Positions 1-8,869 of a stretch of 64,000 nt of DNA are shown here, one piece after another; within the stretch, counting starts at the first letter, position 1, and every line of letters starts with the position of its first letter. The notes beneath the pieces were generated by a model. That model saw only the letters and a list, made by a program, of their open reading frames with translations, did no database searches and was not told where the DNA came from. Where the stretch lies: the NCBI RefSeq assembly GCF_025833875.1, contig NZ_JAOYOD010000001.1, positions 2,046,001 through 2,110,000 on the forward strand. The letters are read 5' to 3'. A program made the position numbers and the translations under genes. The stretch comes from Reichenbachiella ulvae. Lineage in GTDB: Bacteria; Bacteroidota; Bacteroidia; Cytophagales; Cyclobacteriaceae.

Positions 1-864
1 GTATTCTAGCACTACATCAGAATCCGTAAAATGTCCGATCATGCCATTTTCAGATGAGCAAAGTCCTCTCAAAGTAGGCATCAACTGTGCAGCCTTTTCT
101 TTTCGCTGATCAGCAGGAAGGCTCTCTACCTTTTGGCCTCCGAACACCTTGCCGTTAGCTTCGGTTTTCTTTGCAATATAGTCTGAGGCCATTTCGATTA
201 CTTCTAAACTATTGATGTAGCATTCGTAAGAGGTATCTCCCCAGGTGAACAATCCGTGGCTACCTAGTACAATTCCTCTGATCCCAGGATTGTCGTTCAG
301 ACACTTCTCCAGTTGCAAGCCTAGGTCGAAACCTGGCTTTTGCCATGGCACCCAGCCCATCGTGTCTCCCCAAATTTCTTTAGTTACTTTTTCGCTGTCT
401 TGTGCAGCTGCAACAGCAATCAGAGCATCAGGATGCAAGTGATCTATATGCTTGAAAGGAAGTAATCCGTGCAGTGGTGTATCTATCGATGGTGCCTTGC
501 TGTCCAGATCATAAATACAATGATTAAACAAACCTACCATTCTGTCTTCGTCATGAAGACCTTGATATACGTTTTTCAGATCACGTAATCTGCCTGTGTA
601 TAGCCCCGCAATCCCAGCTCTTGTCAACGTACCGATATCACCTCCAGACCCTTTTACCCACATCACTTCTACCTTCTCATTTGTCAAGGGGTCTTGTTCA
701 ATGGTTTTACAACTGGTATTACCTCCACCATAGTTGGTAATTCTCAGGTCCGCACCAAGTATATTAGATCTATAAAGAAACAATTCAACTTGATCATCCT
801 TTAAACTTTCTGCCTTAACGTCGTCCCATAGGTAATCGACATATTTAAAATCCTTTGGTTTCAT
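1..864 (-). CDS. Bifunctional rhamnulose-1-phosphate aldolase / short-chain dehydrogenase, N-terminal part (cut by window start)
   Basis: Reading leftward from the ATG at 864-862, 288 codons stay open to base 1, so the C-terminus lies outside the window. The visible part is a class II aldolase domain: an early NYGGGNTS motif, VKGSGGDIG, a metal-binding type HIDHLHPDA and a GSHGLFTWGDT motif late in the segment. This matches the aldolase half of the bifunctional enzymes that cleave L-rhamnulose-1-phosphate to dihydroxyacetone phosphate and L-lactaldehyde and then oxidise the aldehyde with a fused dehydrogenase. The dehydrogenase half is inferred, not seen. Location is cytoplasmic. It sits at the edge of a rhamnosidase-rich array and diverges from fructose-1,6-bisphosphatase across 430 bases. 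The start is preceded by an A-rich stretch, normal for this phylum. Confidence 0.88.
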   Translation of the reverse strand, partial: MKPKDFKYVDYLWDDVKAESLKDDQVELFLYRSNILGADLRITNYGGGNTSCKTIEQDPLTNEKVEVMWVKGSGGDIGTLTRAGIAGLYTGRLRDLKNVYQGLHDEDRMVGLFNHCIYDLDSKAPSIDTPLHGLLPFKHIDHLHPDALIAVAAAQDSEKVTKEIWGDTMGWVPWQKPGFDLGLQLEKCLNDNPGIRGIVLGSHGLFTWGDTSYECYINSLEVIEMASDYIAKKTEANGKVFGGQKVESLPADQRKEKAAQLMPTLRGLCSSENGMIGHFTDSDVVLEY

Positions 865-1294
865 CTTTTTGTTTTTTGAATTTTTTACCAATTATTACTT
901 TTTTGACATTCATCAAACTCATGTATTAGCGAATATAAACCCATATAAAAGCTATCAATTGCACCTATTGATTTAACATTTGCCCTTTTTGATACACCAC
1001 CTTAGAATTGATCATATATTCACTAAATAATCAATTCGTTCGGCGCCTTTCAAATTATTGATTGAAACGAGTCCTACATTTACAGCTTCTCAATTCAGTT
1101 ACATTTAGCTTCGCAATCGTTATTTCTGAACTATTCAGCTATCATTCTAGATTATTGTTCCCTCAATCATTATGATCTTTGCGCATAGAAACGTCAATGG
1201 AACTAGGTTAAACACACGCATCAAATCCTGCGACCAGAATAATGTTCATTGCTTCCATTTTGGATCATTGTAAAAAATTCAACTTGACAATTAA
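865..1294. promoter_or_regulatory. Divergent intergenic region between aldolase and fructose-1,6-bisphosphatase
   Basis: This 430-base AT-rich region has no supportable gene and must hold the promoters of both divergent genes. For the minus strand, an ATTG box (956-959) lies 18 bases before TATATTCG (937-930), resembling the Bacteroidota -33/-7 pattern TTTG/TAnnTTTG. An inverted repeat GAATTGAT / ATCAATTC (1005-1012 and 1030-1037, 17-base spacer) could be an operator. These are eye-level matches only; no transcription start is known. Confidence 0.35.
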
Positions 1295-2281
1295 ATGCAA
1301 AAAATAATAGCACCAAGTATCGGGACAACCCTCGATCGTTTTATCAAAAACAGACAACTGCACTTCCCTTACGCTACTGGAGAACTCTCGCAACTTCTTC
1401 AGGATATAGCACTAGCCTGCAAGATTCTGAATAGAGATGTAAACAAAGCCGGTCTAGTTGATATCAATGGCGACCTTGGCAATTTCAACATTCAAGGGGA
1501 AGCCCAACAAAAGCTTGATGTGATCGCAGATGACAGGATGATTAGAGCCCTGACCAATGGTGGGCAAGTATGTGCTATCCTATCAGAAGAACGCGATGAA
1601 TTGATAGAAGTCAACAATGAAAGCCATTATATTGTTGCAATGGACCCTTTGGATGGCTCTTCCAATATAGATGTAGGAGTTTCTATTGGCACAATTTTTT
1701 CTATCTACAGACGTCTATCAGAACCTGGAGAACCTGTAAACACCAAAGATGTTTTACAAAAAGGAAAAAACCAGATAGCTGCTGGTTATGTACTTTATGG
1801 TTCCTCTACCATGCTTGTTTATACTACCGGATATGGAGTGAATGGTTTTACCTATGAACCAAGTTTAGGAGAGTTTGTTCTTTCACATCAAAATATACGA
1901 AGTCCCGAAAATGGAAAAATCTATTCGATCAACGAAGGAGGATATAGATCCTTCGAAAACCCGATCAGAGAGTATATAAATTTTTGCAAGGACCAAAAAT
2001 ATAGTGCACGCTACGTAGGTTCACTTGTTTCTGACTTTCACAGAAACCTAATTAAAGGTGGCATTTATATTTACCCTAAGTCAAATCAGGCACCCCATGG
2101 AAAATTAAGATTAATGTATGAAGCCAATGCCTTGGCCTTCATTGCTGAACAAAGTGGAGGAATGGCATCAGATGGATGTACAAGAATCATGGAAATACAG
2201 CCTATCGAATTTCATCAAAGATCTCCTTTATTTATAGGATCCAAAAATATGGTGATAAAAGCTTTATCGTACATTGATTGA
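1295..2281 (+). CDS. fbp: Fructose-1,6-bisphosphatase, class I
   Basis: This 328-residue protein has the usual class I length and hydrolyses fructose-1,6-bisphosphate to fructose-6-phosphate in gluconeogenesis. Visible signatures are the paired acidic metal ligands in ILSEERDE (about 95-102), the MDPLDGSSNIDVG metal/phosphate motif (116-128) and a C-terminal RLMYEANALAF stretch typical of the family. It is a cytoplasmic enzyme without a signal peptide. Its place beside a rhamnulose-1-phosphate aldolase makes sense: rhamnose breakdown yields triose phosphate, and growth on it requires this step. It is the only plus-strand gene before position 53046 and is convergent with the AraC gene, leaving just 22 bases between them. 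Confidence 0.96.
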   Translation: MQKIIAPSIGTTLDRFIKNRQLHFPYATGELSQLLQDIALACKILNRDVNKAGLVDINGDLGNFNIQGEAQQKLDVIADDRMIRALTNGGQVCAILSEERDELIEVNNESHYIVAMDPLDGSSNIDVGVSIGTIFSIYRRLSEPGEPVNTKDVLQKGKNQIAAGYVLYGSSTMLVYTTGYGVNGFTYEPSLGEFVLSHQNIRSPENGKIYSINEGGYRSFENPIREYINFCKDQKYSARYVGSLVSDFHRNLIKGGIYIYPKSNQAPHGKLRLMYEANALAFIAEQSGGMASDGCTRIMEIQPIEFHQRSPLFIGSKNMVIKALSYID

Positions 2282-2303
2282 TAACAGATAAGGTAAACCG
2301 GAT

Positions 2304-3182
2304 TCAATCACCAACCTGCTTTTTTCTTAAATCTGTTGGTGACACCCCCATCTTTTTCTTAAATAAGCGGCTAAAATAGAATACTGAATCATAACCCAAA
2401 TGATATGTTATTAATTTGACTGAAAGATCTGTGGCCACCAGTAACTCCTTAGCGCGCATCATTTTGAGATCCAGATAGTACTGGTGTGGTGCAAAACCTG
2501 TATACATTTTAAAAACCTTACGAAAAAGAGAATAGCTAATGTTGTGATTCTTAGAAAATTCTTGAAGATCAATATTCTCATTGACCTTTTCCCACATGAA
2601 AGCCTTGGCCTTATTGACCAGTTCTTCTAGCTCCTGATTTCCAATATCCCGAGTTTTCAAACAGCGGCTAATACTCCCTAGTATCTTCAGTATCAACCCC
2701 GATGCATATTGATGATAGGCCGGTTTTTGCTCCTTCACAAGATCAATGATTTGTTGAAAGCTATCCAATATTTCAATTTGGTATCCTATCTGAATGACAG
2801 GAACATTTGAGTTTCCAAATGTTTGATTAATAAAATGACTAGACAATTCACCATTGAATCCAATATAGTTTTCTGTCCAGCCTGTCTCATAATCAGGCTT
2901 GTAACGATGTTTCATTCCCGGACGAATTAAAATTAATGTTCCTGCATTAATAGAAAAATCACCCTCTACCGTTTGAAGCACTCCAGACCCGTCAGATATA
3001 TAGTTAAGCTGGAACTCATCCAGAACTCTCCCTGTCTCCCACTCGAAATAATATCCTGTCGGGTGTTTTTTAGATGGGTAAAGTTCATTGGCAGGCGCAT
3101 GATACCTCCCTACCACAGTCAAGAATAGTCCCCAAAGTCTATCTGCATTGCTGCAAGTTAGATAATCAAAAAAATCCTTCAT
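2304..3182 (-). CDS. AraC-family transcriptional regulator (paralogue of the one at 53046-53930)
   Basis: The 292-residue protein has an N-terminal cupin-like sensor region (roughly 30-150, including RPGMKHRYKPDYETGWTEN) and a C-terminal pair of helix-turn-helix motifs (about 190-288) with the AraC hallmark LITYHLGYDSVFYFSRLFKK. Proteins of this type bind a sugar through the N-terminal domain and activate nearby catabolic operons. The regulator at 53046-53930 has the same architecture and shares the motif HRY-P-ETGWTE-YIG, so the pair are paralogues. Given the rhamnose genes next to both, a rhamnose-type inducer is the simplest inference. The gene lies just downstream of the terminator that ends the large minus-strand array, so it probably has its own promoter in 3183-3265. 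Confidence 0.92.
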   Translation of the reverse strand: MKDFFDYLTCSNADRLWGLFLTVVGRYHAPANELYPSKKHPTGYYFEWETGRVLDEFQLNYISDGSGVLQTVEGDFSINAGTLILIRPGMKHRYKPDYETGWTENYIGFNGELSSHFINQTFGNSNVPVIQIGYQIEILDSFQQIIDLVKEQKPAYHQYASGLILKILGSISRCLKTRDIGNQELEELVNKAKAFMWEKVNENIDLQEFSKNHNISYSLFRKVFKMYTGFAPHQYYLDLKMMRAKELLVATDLSVKLITYHLGYDSVFYFSRLFKKKMGVSPTDLRKKQVGD

Positions 3183-3265
3183 ACTTTCCTCACAGTCAAT
3201 ATGGTAAATTAAAATTTTGTCTTAAAGGTAGTCCTTGACCTACAATACGGCACTATTCTTACGAT

Positions 3266-3296
3266 CAAAAAAGCCAATGGCAGTAAACCATTGGCT
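3266..3296 (-). terminator. Rho-independent terminator closing the minus-strand polysaccharide array
   Basis: A perfect 9-base-pair stem (AGCCAATGG at 3272-3280 pairing with CCATTGGCT at 3288-3296) encloses a 7-base loop. On the minus strand it is followed by a run of Ts (3272-3267). It lies 70 bases past the stop of the gene at 3367-5298 and before the AraC start, exactly where the long array should end. Confidence 0.85.
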
Positions 3297-3366
3297 CAAA
3301 CGACTAAATTAAATGTATACTACTAAACTCTATTGTTCCTGTAAAACCAGTTTCAGTCTAACTCTA

Positions 3367-5298
3367 TCACCATCCCGCTACCTCAATATTAATCACCACA
3401 TTATTTCGAGTTTGATCAAAGGATACTTCCAAAGGAAGCGCTTCTGCGCCCGGAACCATATTGAATGTTCTTCCTTGAGGGGTCGCTCTTACCTTGATGG
3501 GAAGATTTGCCGAGACTATTACTTCTCCATTTTCCTTTTTGATCGAGATCTTACGATCATTCAGTTGCCTAACTTTTTCTCCAGACGCTGAAATAATAGG
3601 CAATACGAAGGTAGTTGGATTCAAAATAACTGCAGTGGTCTCTGCCGCTATCTCCATTCCGTCATCGTTGCACGTATAAGTGATTGCAAAATCTGATGCA
3701 GAACCAGTCATTATCTCCCTTGCTTCATTCTTAAGCTTGACATGACCTTTAATGCGGATTTGGCCATTGTTATCCTGAGCACCAATACTTGCACCTAAAT
3801 CAAACAAATTTGTATACCACACATCGTTCTTATAAGATTCAATTCTTGGTGTCAATGCAATATCTTTTCCAGGTAGATTTTGCTGATTCAAGGGTTCCAT
3901 TCTTTTATATATTGCCAAACTTGCTGCACACAAAAGCCCTAGCCTATTATGATAAAGCAGAGAAAGTGAGCTACCTGTAGCTTGTCTGACATCTTTTTTG
4001 TGATAATACTCTGCGTCATAGGCTGTTACTGTTCCTCTCCAGTCTCCTCGCGAAAAAAGATATGTATCTAATTCTTCGAAATATCTAATCCCATCAGAGT
4101 GAGTTCGTGGCAGAGGTGTCTTGCTGTCAATAGTAGGAAGCATATCCCATCGGTCTAACAAGAAGGCCAAAGGTTTAGCATGAGTAAATGTATGATGGAT
4201 ACAAGGTTTAATACCATGCGACACATAATGAGGCCCCCCATGCAATAATCCATCAGCCGTACATTTTTTCAACAATTCTGTATTTCGAATGACCGCTGTA
4301 CCGTAGGCAGGGTTATGAGCAGCTAGCAAGCTAAAAGCGGGCTGAATTCCATCGCACGTTCTACTACCCCAATAAGTCCATTTGAACATTCGAGTGCCCC
4401 AACTATTATCCCAACCACCATCTGGTAACATGAATTCCAAATGACTATTCAATGATTTGATTAGAATCTCAATCAACTCCTCATCATTTTCTTCTACCGC
4501 ATAAATCACGATGCTATTTAAGGATTCTTCCACATTGTAACCAAGGTCAATACCTGGTAAGCCCTTCTCACTTAATTTATGAGCAGAAGGCTTTATTTCA
4601 CCAAACAGCAACTTGTTCTCCGTAGTAAAATAGTTTTTGATCTCAGAGGCCAATTCATGACTTCTTTCTATAAAGATAGGTTGATCCAAAACATGTCCCA
4701 GTAGATAGAGAGCATAGATATTGGTCGCTCCGTAATTAACATTAGTTGCATCTATAGTTGGGAATTTACTGTAGATAAACTTCCCTGCTTTGAGCAACCT
4801 TTCCTTCCATCGTTTAATTCTGTCTTCCCCAATTAAATCCGAATGATATTTCAAAGATTCAGCCAAAGCTATTGCTCCAAAAACAGTTGTTCCATTCCAA
4901 GATTTTGGGTTGACATCATTAGTCCAGCTACCATCTGGCAAGCTTACATTTCTATCAGACCATTCGAAGGCATTGATACCTGCCTCTAAATATTTTTTTT
5001 CTCCAGTAGCCTTCGCCATACAGAAAAAAGGGTAAATAGCATCTTGAAGTCGGGCATGAATCGTATCGTCACCTGGACACACCATCAACCCATGGGTAGT
5101 AGGATCTGAGGGATTATTTATTTGAGTCTTGATCATCCCATCACACCAATCCTTCAACAAATTAAAAACCAACTCTCTATACTCATTAGAATGTGGAATC
5201 CTGGCATTTCCGGACACACAACCTAACAAGGAGCTCAATGGCAAAGACACTCCCAACCCTACTATTGCTGAACTTTGTACAAATTCTCTTCTATTCAT
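3367..5298 (-). CDS. Exported alpha-toroid plus beta-sandwich protein, candidate oligosaccharide lyase/dehydratase
   Basis: This is a 643-residue protein of unassigned family. The N-terminus (MNRREFVQSSAIVGLG...LLGC) combines a twin-arginine-like RR with a lipobox Cys at 27, so it is exported and perhaps lipid-anchored. Residues about 35-420 are helix-rich repeats with aromatic and charged clusters (NVNYGATNIYALYL, DNSWGTRMFKWTYWGSRTC, GGPHYVSHG, IHHTFTHAKPLAFLLD) like an (alpha/alpha) toroid. Residues about 500-643 look like an antiparallel beta-sandwich. That combination is common among polysaccharide lyases and heparinase-like enzymes. The gene follows a sulfatase by 27 bases in the same transcription unit. 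Since no GH105 or GH88 is present, a role on the unsaturated uronyl end is attractive, but this is inference. A non-classified ulvan lyase or the ulvan oligosaccharide dehydratase type are the alternatives I considered. Confidence 0.6.
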   Translation of the reverse strand: MNRREFVQSSAIVGLGVSLPLSSLLGCVSGNARIPHSNEYRELVFNLLKDWCDGMIKTQINNPSDPTTHGLMVCPGDDTIHARLQDAIYPFFCMAKATGEKKYLEAGINAFEWSDRNVSLPDGSWTNDVNPKSWNGTTVFGAIALAESLKYHSDLIGEDRIKRWKERLLKAGKFIYSKFPTIDATNVNYGATNIYALYLLGHVLDQPIFIERSHELASEIKNYFTTENKLLFGEIKPSAHKLSEKGLPGIDLGYNVEESLNSIVIYAVEENDEELIEILIKSLNSHLEFMLPDGGWDNSWGTRMFKWTYWGSRTCDGIQPAFSLLAAHNPAYGTAVIRNTELLKKCTADGLLHGGPHYVSHGIKPCIHHTFTHAKPLAFLLDRWDMLPTIDSKTPLPRTHSDGIRYFEELDTYLFSRGDWRGTVTAYDAEYYHKKDVRQATGSSLSLLYHNRLGLLCAASLAIYKRMEPLNQQNLPGKDIALTPRIESYKNDVWYTNLFDLGASIGAQDNNGQIRIKGHVKLKNEAREIMTGSASDFAITYTCNDDGMEIAAETTAVILNPTTFVLPIISASGEKVRQLNDRKISIKKENGEVIVSANLPIKVRATPQGRTFNMVPGAEALPLEVSFDQTRNNVVINIEVAGW

Positions 5299-5325
5299 AA
5301 TATGTAATATCTATCCAGGATTTCC

Positions 5326-7098
5326 TTACTCTGTTTCATTCCAAATCAGTGTCTCCTGTTGACTCGGTTGATACCCTATTCTATGTGCTTTGGCTGTTAG
5401 AACCACTTGACCTTTCGTTATGGTAAACGGTTCAGTATAGACTGTCCAACTGGAAAGTTCTACACCTGGACTATCGACTACCATATACCCGATAGAGGCA
5501 CCTTCTGTGGCGCTTGTGATTTCGACCGTGTCTGCTTTCATTTTTATTTCAGGAGTAGAGGTTACTGGCATGGCTTGATTCCCATTCCACAGTTTGGTGA
5601 GCAAATCTCGCTCTGATAGCTCGGGATCATCTTCGATCTCATTCAGCCAGCGATCCATTTCCATACTCAGTTCTTGAAGCGTTTCTTCATATTTTGGATC
5701 ATCTGCAAGATTATTCAGTTCATGCGGATCAGCGATACAGTCAAACAATTCTTCCTCAGGCTTTTGATCTCTAAACCACTGGGTCTGCACATCATTCAAT
5801 TGACCTAAGTCTCTCAATCTTAACAACTCCTGCATAGTAGGGATTTGTTCTCGATAGTTCAGTGGCAAATAATACCCCTGTTGAGGTCTATAATTTCTTA
5901 TGTATTTGAATCGTTGATCTTTTACTGCTCGAATAACATCGGTTACTTCATCAAACCGATCTGCAGCGGCATGTATGTATTCTCTTGGCTCAGAGGCCTG
6001 ATTACCCAGAAAAGCTTGGCCATCCATATAATCCGGTATCTCTTTGCCAACCAACGAAAGAAGACTTGGAGCAAAATCAATAAAGCTGACCAATTGATCG
6101 TCTATGGTGCCGTTCATTTCCTGATTAGGATATCTGACGATCAAAGGTGTTTTTAGGCCGGAATCATAAATCAATCGTTTTTGACGAGGCAAGGGTCCTC
6201 CATGGTCTCCATAAAAAAATATGATCGTTTCGTCCAACAGACCATCCTCTTCTAGCTGAGCCAATACTGCGCCCAACTGACTATCCATTTCAGCAATGTT
6301 GTTGTACATTTTCCACATATCCCTTCGAACCACCTCATTGTCTGGTAGGTATGGTGGAATATTGAAGTTCGTATCTTTTGATAAATGTACCGGCGTTTCC
6401 TCTTCTGACATGCGATCTTTGCCCCAGTGGTAGCTCGTATCTCCAGCATGGTAGTGGCGAGTTTCGATGTTTCTAAATCCGTATGGTTCGAAAAGTCCAG
6501 ATTCGTGGGTGTCTGTAAAGTTGAATACAGCAAAAAACGGCTGACCCTTGTCTCTATTTCTCCAATGAGCATAAGGACTATTTTCGTCCCAAGCTGTCAT
6601 AGGAGCCTTGAATTGATAATCTGTTTTGTAATTGTTAGTGCAGTAATAGCCCTCTGCTCTTAATAGTTCGCTGATCATCCTCACATCCGCAGGCGGAACG
6701 GCCTCATAAGGAGGCATTCCTCTTTCCTCTGTGTAGGAATTGGTACGCATATGATTGGCTCCTATTCCCGAAGGGTACATGCCCGTGGCGATAGCGGCAC
6801 GACTAGGTGCACATACTCCAGAGGTGGAATACAAGTTAGTAAACCTGATTCCCTCTGCAGCCAACCTACTCAGGTTGGGCGTTTGAATAGTCGAGTCACC
6901 AAAAGGGGGAATATATTGTCCCATATCCTCTGTAACTAGCCATAAAATATTAGGTCTCTTTTGATCTTTTGTTGCAGAGGCGTTTGAATCATTTTTATCT
7001 AATTTACTACAGCCCCACATTCCAAATAGAATCAAGAGCAATCCAGTTATCAACCGTCCTTTGCTTAGTATTTCATATTTTTCCATTTTCATAGCCAT
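5326..7098 (-). CDS. S1-family sulfatase lipoprotein with C-terminal chitobiase-like beta domain
   Basis: This 590-residue protein has a hydrophobic leader ending in a lipobox (LFGMWGC, Cys 30). The sulfatase core starts at RPNILWLVTEDMG (Glu57/Asp58 as metal ligands, in place of the usual DD). The formylglycine site is CAPSR (Cys 96) followed by AAIATG. The stretch FNFTDTHESGLF and the early ED suggest the S1_8-like branch found in ulvan loci; the subfamily is a judgement by eye. Residues about 500-590 (MKADTVEITSATEGASIGYM... TVYTEPFTI... VVLTAKAHRIGYQPS) resemble the chitobiase/hexosaminidase C-terminal domain often attached to such sulfatases. It needs a formylglycine-generating enzyme, which is not in the window. 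It begins 4 bases after the PL24 gene stop; in-frame ATGs at 7098, 7092 and 7086 are all possible starts. Confidence 0.9.
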   Translation of the reverse strand: MAMKMEKYEILSKGRLITGLLLILFGMWGCSKLDKNDSNASATKDQKRPNILWLVTEDMGQYIPPFGDSTIQTPNLSRLAAEGIRFTNLYSTSGVCAPSRAAIATGMYPSGIGANHMRTNSYTEERGMPPYEAVPPADVRMISELLRAEGYYCTNNYKTDYQFKAPMTAWDENSPYAHWRNRDKGQPFFAVFNFTDTHESGLFEPYGFRNIETRHYHAGDTSYHWGKDRMSEEETPVHLSKDTNFNIPPYLPDNEVVRRDMWKMYNNIAEMDSQLGAVLAQLEEDGLLDETIIFFYGDHGGPLPRQKRLIYDSGLKTPLIVRYPNQEMNGTIDDQLVSFIDFAPSLLSLVGKEIPDYMDGQAFLGNQASEPREYIHAAADRFDEVTDVIRAVKDQRFKYIRNYRPQQGYYLPLNYREQIPTMQELLRLRDLGQLNDVQTQWFRDQKPEEELFDCIADPHELNNLADDPKYEETLQELSMEMDRWLNEIEDDPELSERDLLTKLWNGNQAMPVTSTPEIKMKADTVEITSATEGASIGYMVVDSPGVELSSWTVYTEPFTITKGQVVLTAKAHRIGYQPSQQETLIWNETE

Positions 7099-7102
7099 AG
7101 TT

Positions 7103-8770
7103 TTATTTCACATTAAAGCGATACAAACGTTCTCCGGTATTACCGATTAATTTCAAAATATAAATGCCCGAAGCAAGTGCGGAAACATCTATTGTATTAT
7201 CGATTAACTGCCCCTGATCTAATTGACGTCCCATCAGATTGTAAATTGAATATTCCGAGTCGATTTCATTTACCCCTTCTATCATCAACTGTTGTTCTAC
7301 AGGATTTGGATAGATCAATACCTTAGAGCTGCTTGGTTTAGCATCCAGAACAACTTCAGGCAAGCCTAAATCATATATCTGAAGATGTATCGGTTGAGCA
7401 TCGCCACTAGCATCCTCCATCAAATAGAGATAGAGTCTATTACCTTCAATTAAGACATTCATATGACGAAATTCCACTCCCTTAGTCTCCTCAAATAGTA
7501 GCTGCCAGTTATTTGTTCCTCCTTTTGTAAAATAGATATAGGGTCTTTTTGAATTCAAGCCCATCAGAAACACCATATTTCCTGGAACCGAATAGAGATT
7601 TCCTCCAGGGAAATCGGTAGTTGTAGTAAAAGAATTTTCGCCAGCTCTCTTGTATGCATGAACATTCACCCTTTCACTACTGGCACTAGACCTCACATTA
7701 TTCATGATAAAGTGGACACTCTCTCTATCAGTCACAGTCCAATCAGTACCTGAGCTCATAGTGATAGAGTTCGCCCCTCCATTGGCCACCAAACTACCTG
7801 GCTCGAAAAAGAATAATTTCTCTGGGCTGCTCAAAGGCAAGGTCAAAGATTGCTCTTTATAATTATACCATTCCACTTTACCGTCCTGATCATTGGAGTA
7901 AGCGTAGTGCATGCCATTATTATAGACATACTCGTCATTATTGTAGTTCATCCTCTTAGCAAATCCGACTCGCAGTTTGCCATTGATATACTTCATATCT
8001 CCATATAGCCCCCAGTTGTACTCATTTCCAAAACTTTTGGCATTCAAAACATTGAAGTCCGTGAATGGACCCCATGAGCTACCATCGTACTTGGCGAATT
8101 TGTATGAACCGTTGTTGTTTCCTCCTTCTCTGAACCAAACGAATAATTCATCTCGATCATTGAGAAAAAAATTGGGGTAGGTAATATCCGAATAGTTGTA
8201 TTGAGCATTTAAGTAGGTGTTTTTTGTATAGAAAAGATCCAAACTAAAACTACCGTCAGCTGCGGCGGCTGCACCTACCTTAGACACATTATAATTGAAA
8301 AACGAATCTGGGTACTCTAATTCATTATAAGAATGCATATCATACAAAAGATGAACGGTGCTATCCAATGGACAGATCCCAACTGCAATGGTATTGTGCG
8401 AGTCTCCAATATGCTCGTATTGATGACGAAAACCGACATGAGTATGAGGAAATTCGATTGTTTCTAACACCTCTGTTTTCATATTGTATCTCGACAACAT
8501 AACATGCTTTTCTTCTTCACCTCCAGACCACCATGTCATGAATACATAGTCTCCAAATACTTTGATACAATCTCCGTGAGGAGTAATTCTCCTCCCAAAA
8601 AAGTATTCAAATCCAGGCTCGTTTATGTCTAGATCGTTATTTCCTCTTTTCGCACCATCGAAATACAATCCATTATCAGCAACCTTGAGTTCGATAAGCT
8701 TGGTTACCTCTTGCGCCCTCAAACTCACCGCAAAGAAGATAATTGCACATGCGACCAGATGTCCTTTCAT
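7103..8770 (-). CDS. PL24-type ulvan lyase (BNR-4 beta-propeller) with T9SS tail
   Basis: The 555-residue protein has a signal peptide (about 1-20, ending RAQ). A beta-propeller covers about 21-470, and a type IX secretion sorting domain covers about 480-555 (LIYPNPVEQQLMIEG ... DVSALASGIYILKL). Candidate catalytic residues keep PL24 geometry: His125 in GDSHNT, His146 in LLYDMH (21 apart), Tyr198 in ITYPNFF and Arg214 in VWFREGG (16 apart). From memory, the characterised PL24 enzyme LOR_107 uses His146, His167, Tyr243 and Arg259, which gives the same spacings. The enzyme would cut ulvan at rhamnose-3-sulfate-uronate linkages by beta-elimination outside the cell. It shares its N-terminal architecture with 59512-62358. 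It lies 99 bases downstream of the sulfatase-GH78 fusion gene and 4 bases upstream of a sulfatase. Confidence 0.87.
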   Translation of the reverse strand: MKGHLVACAIIFFAVSLRAQEVTKLIELKVADNGLYFDGAKRGNNDLDINEPGFEYFFGRRITPHGDCIKVFGDYVFMTWWSGGEEEKHVMLSRYNMKTEVLETIEFPHTHVGFRHQYEHIGDSHNTIAVGICPLDSTVHLLYDMHSYNELEYPDSFFNYNVSKVGAAAAADGSFSLDLFYTKNTYLNAQYNYSDITYPNFFLNDRDELFVWFREGGNNNGSYKFAKYDGSSWGPFTDFNVLNAKSFGNEYNWGLYGDMKYINGKLRVGFAKRMNYNNDEYVYNNGMHYAYSNDQDGKVEWYNYKEQSLTLPLSSPEKLFFFEPGSLVANGGANSITMSSGTDWTVTDRESVHFIMNNVRSSASSERVNVHAYKRAGENSFTTTTDFPGGNLYSVPGNMVFLMGLNSKRPYIYFTKGGTNNWQLLFEETKGVEFRHMNVLIEGNRLYLYLMEDASGDAQPIHLQIYDLGLPEVVLDAKPSSSKVLIYPNPVEQQLMIEGVNEIDSEYSIYNLMGRQLDQGQLIDNTIDVSALASGIYILKLIGNTGERLYRFNVK

Positions 8771-8869
8771 ATTCTATTAATATTTCAATCTTTGGTTCCT
8801 TGCAACTTTGGCATTCCATTTTGACATCACCTCCAACCTTGGCAAGCGATTGATTTTTGAGGAATTAGG

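Noticed and set aside
245..442. Short plus-strand frame inside the aldolase gene
   Set aside because: It lies wholly antisense to the strongly supported aldolase coding sequence and has no protein-like features.
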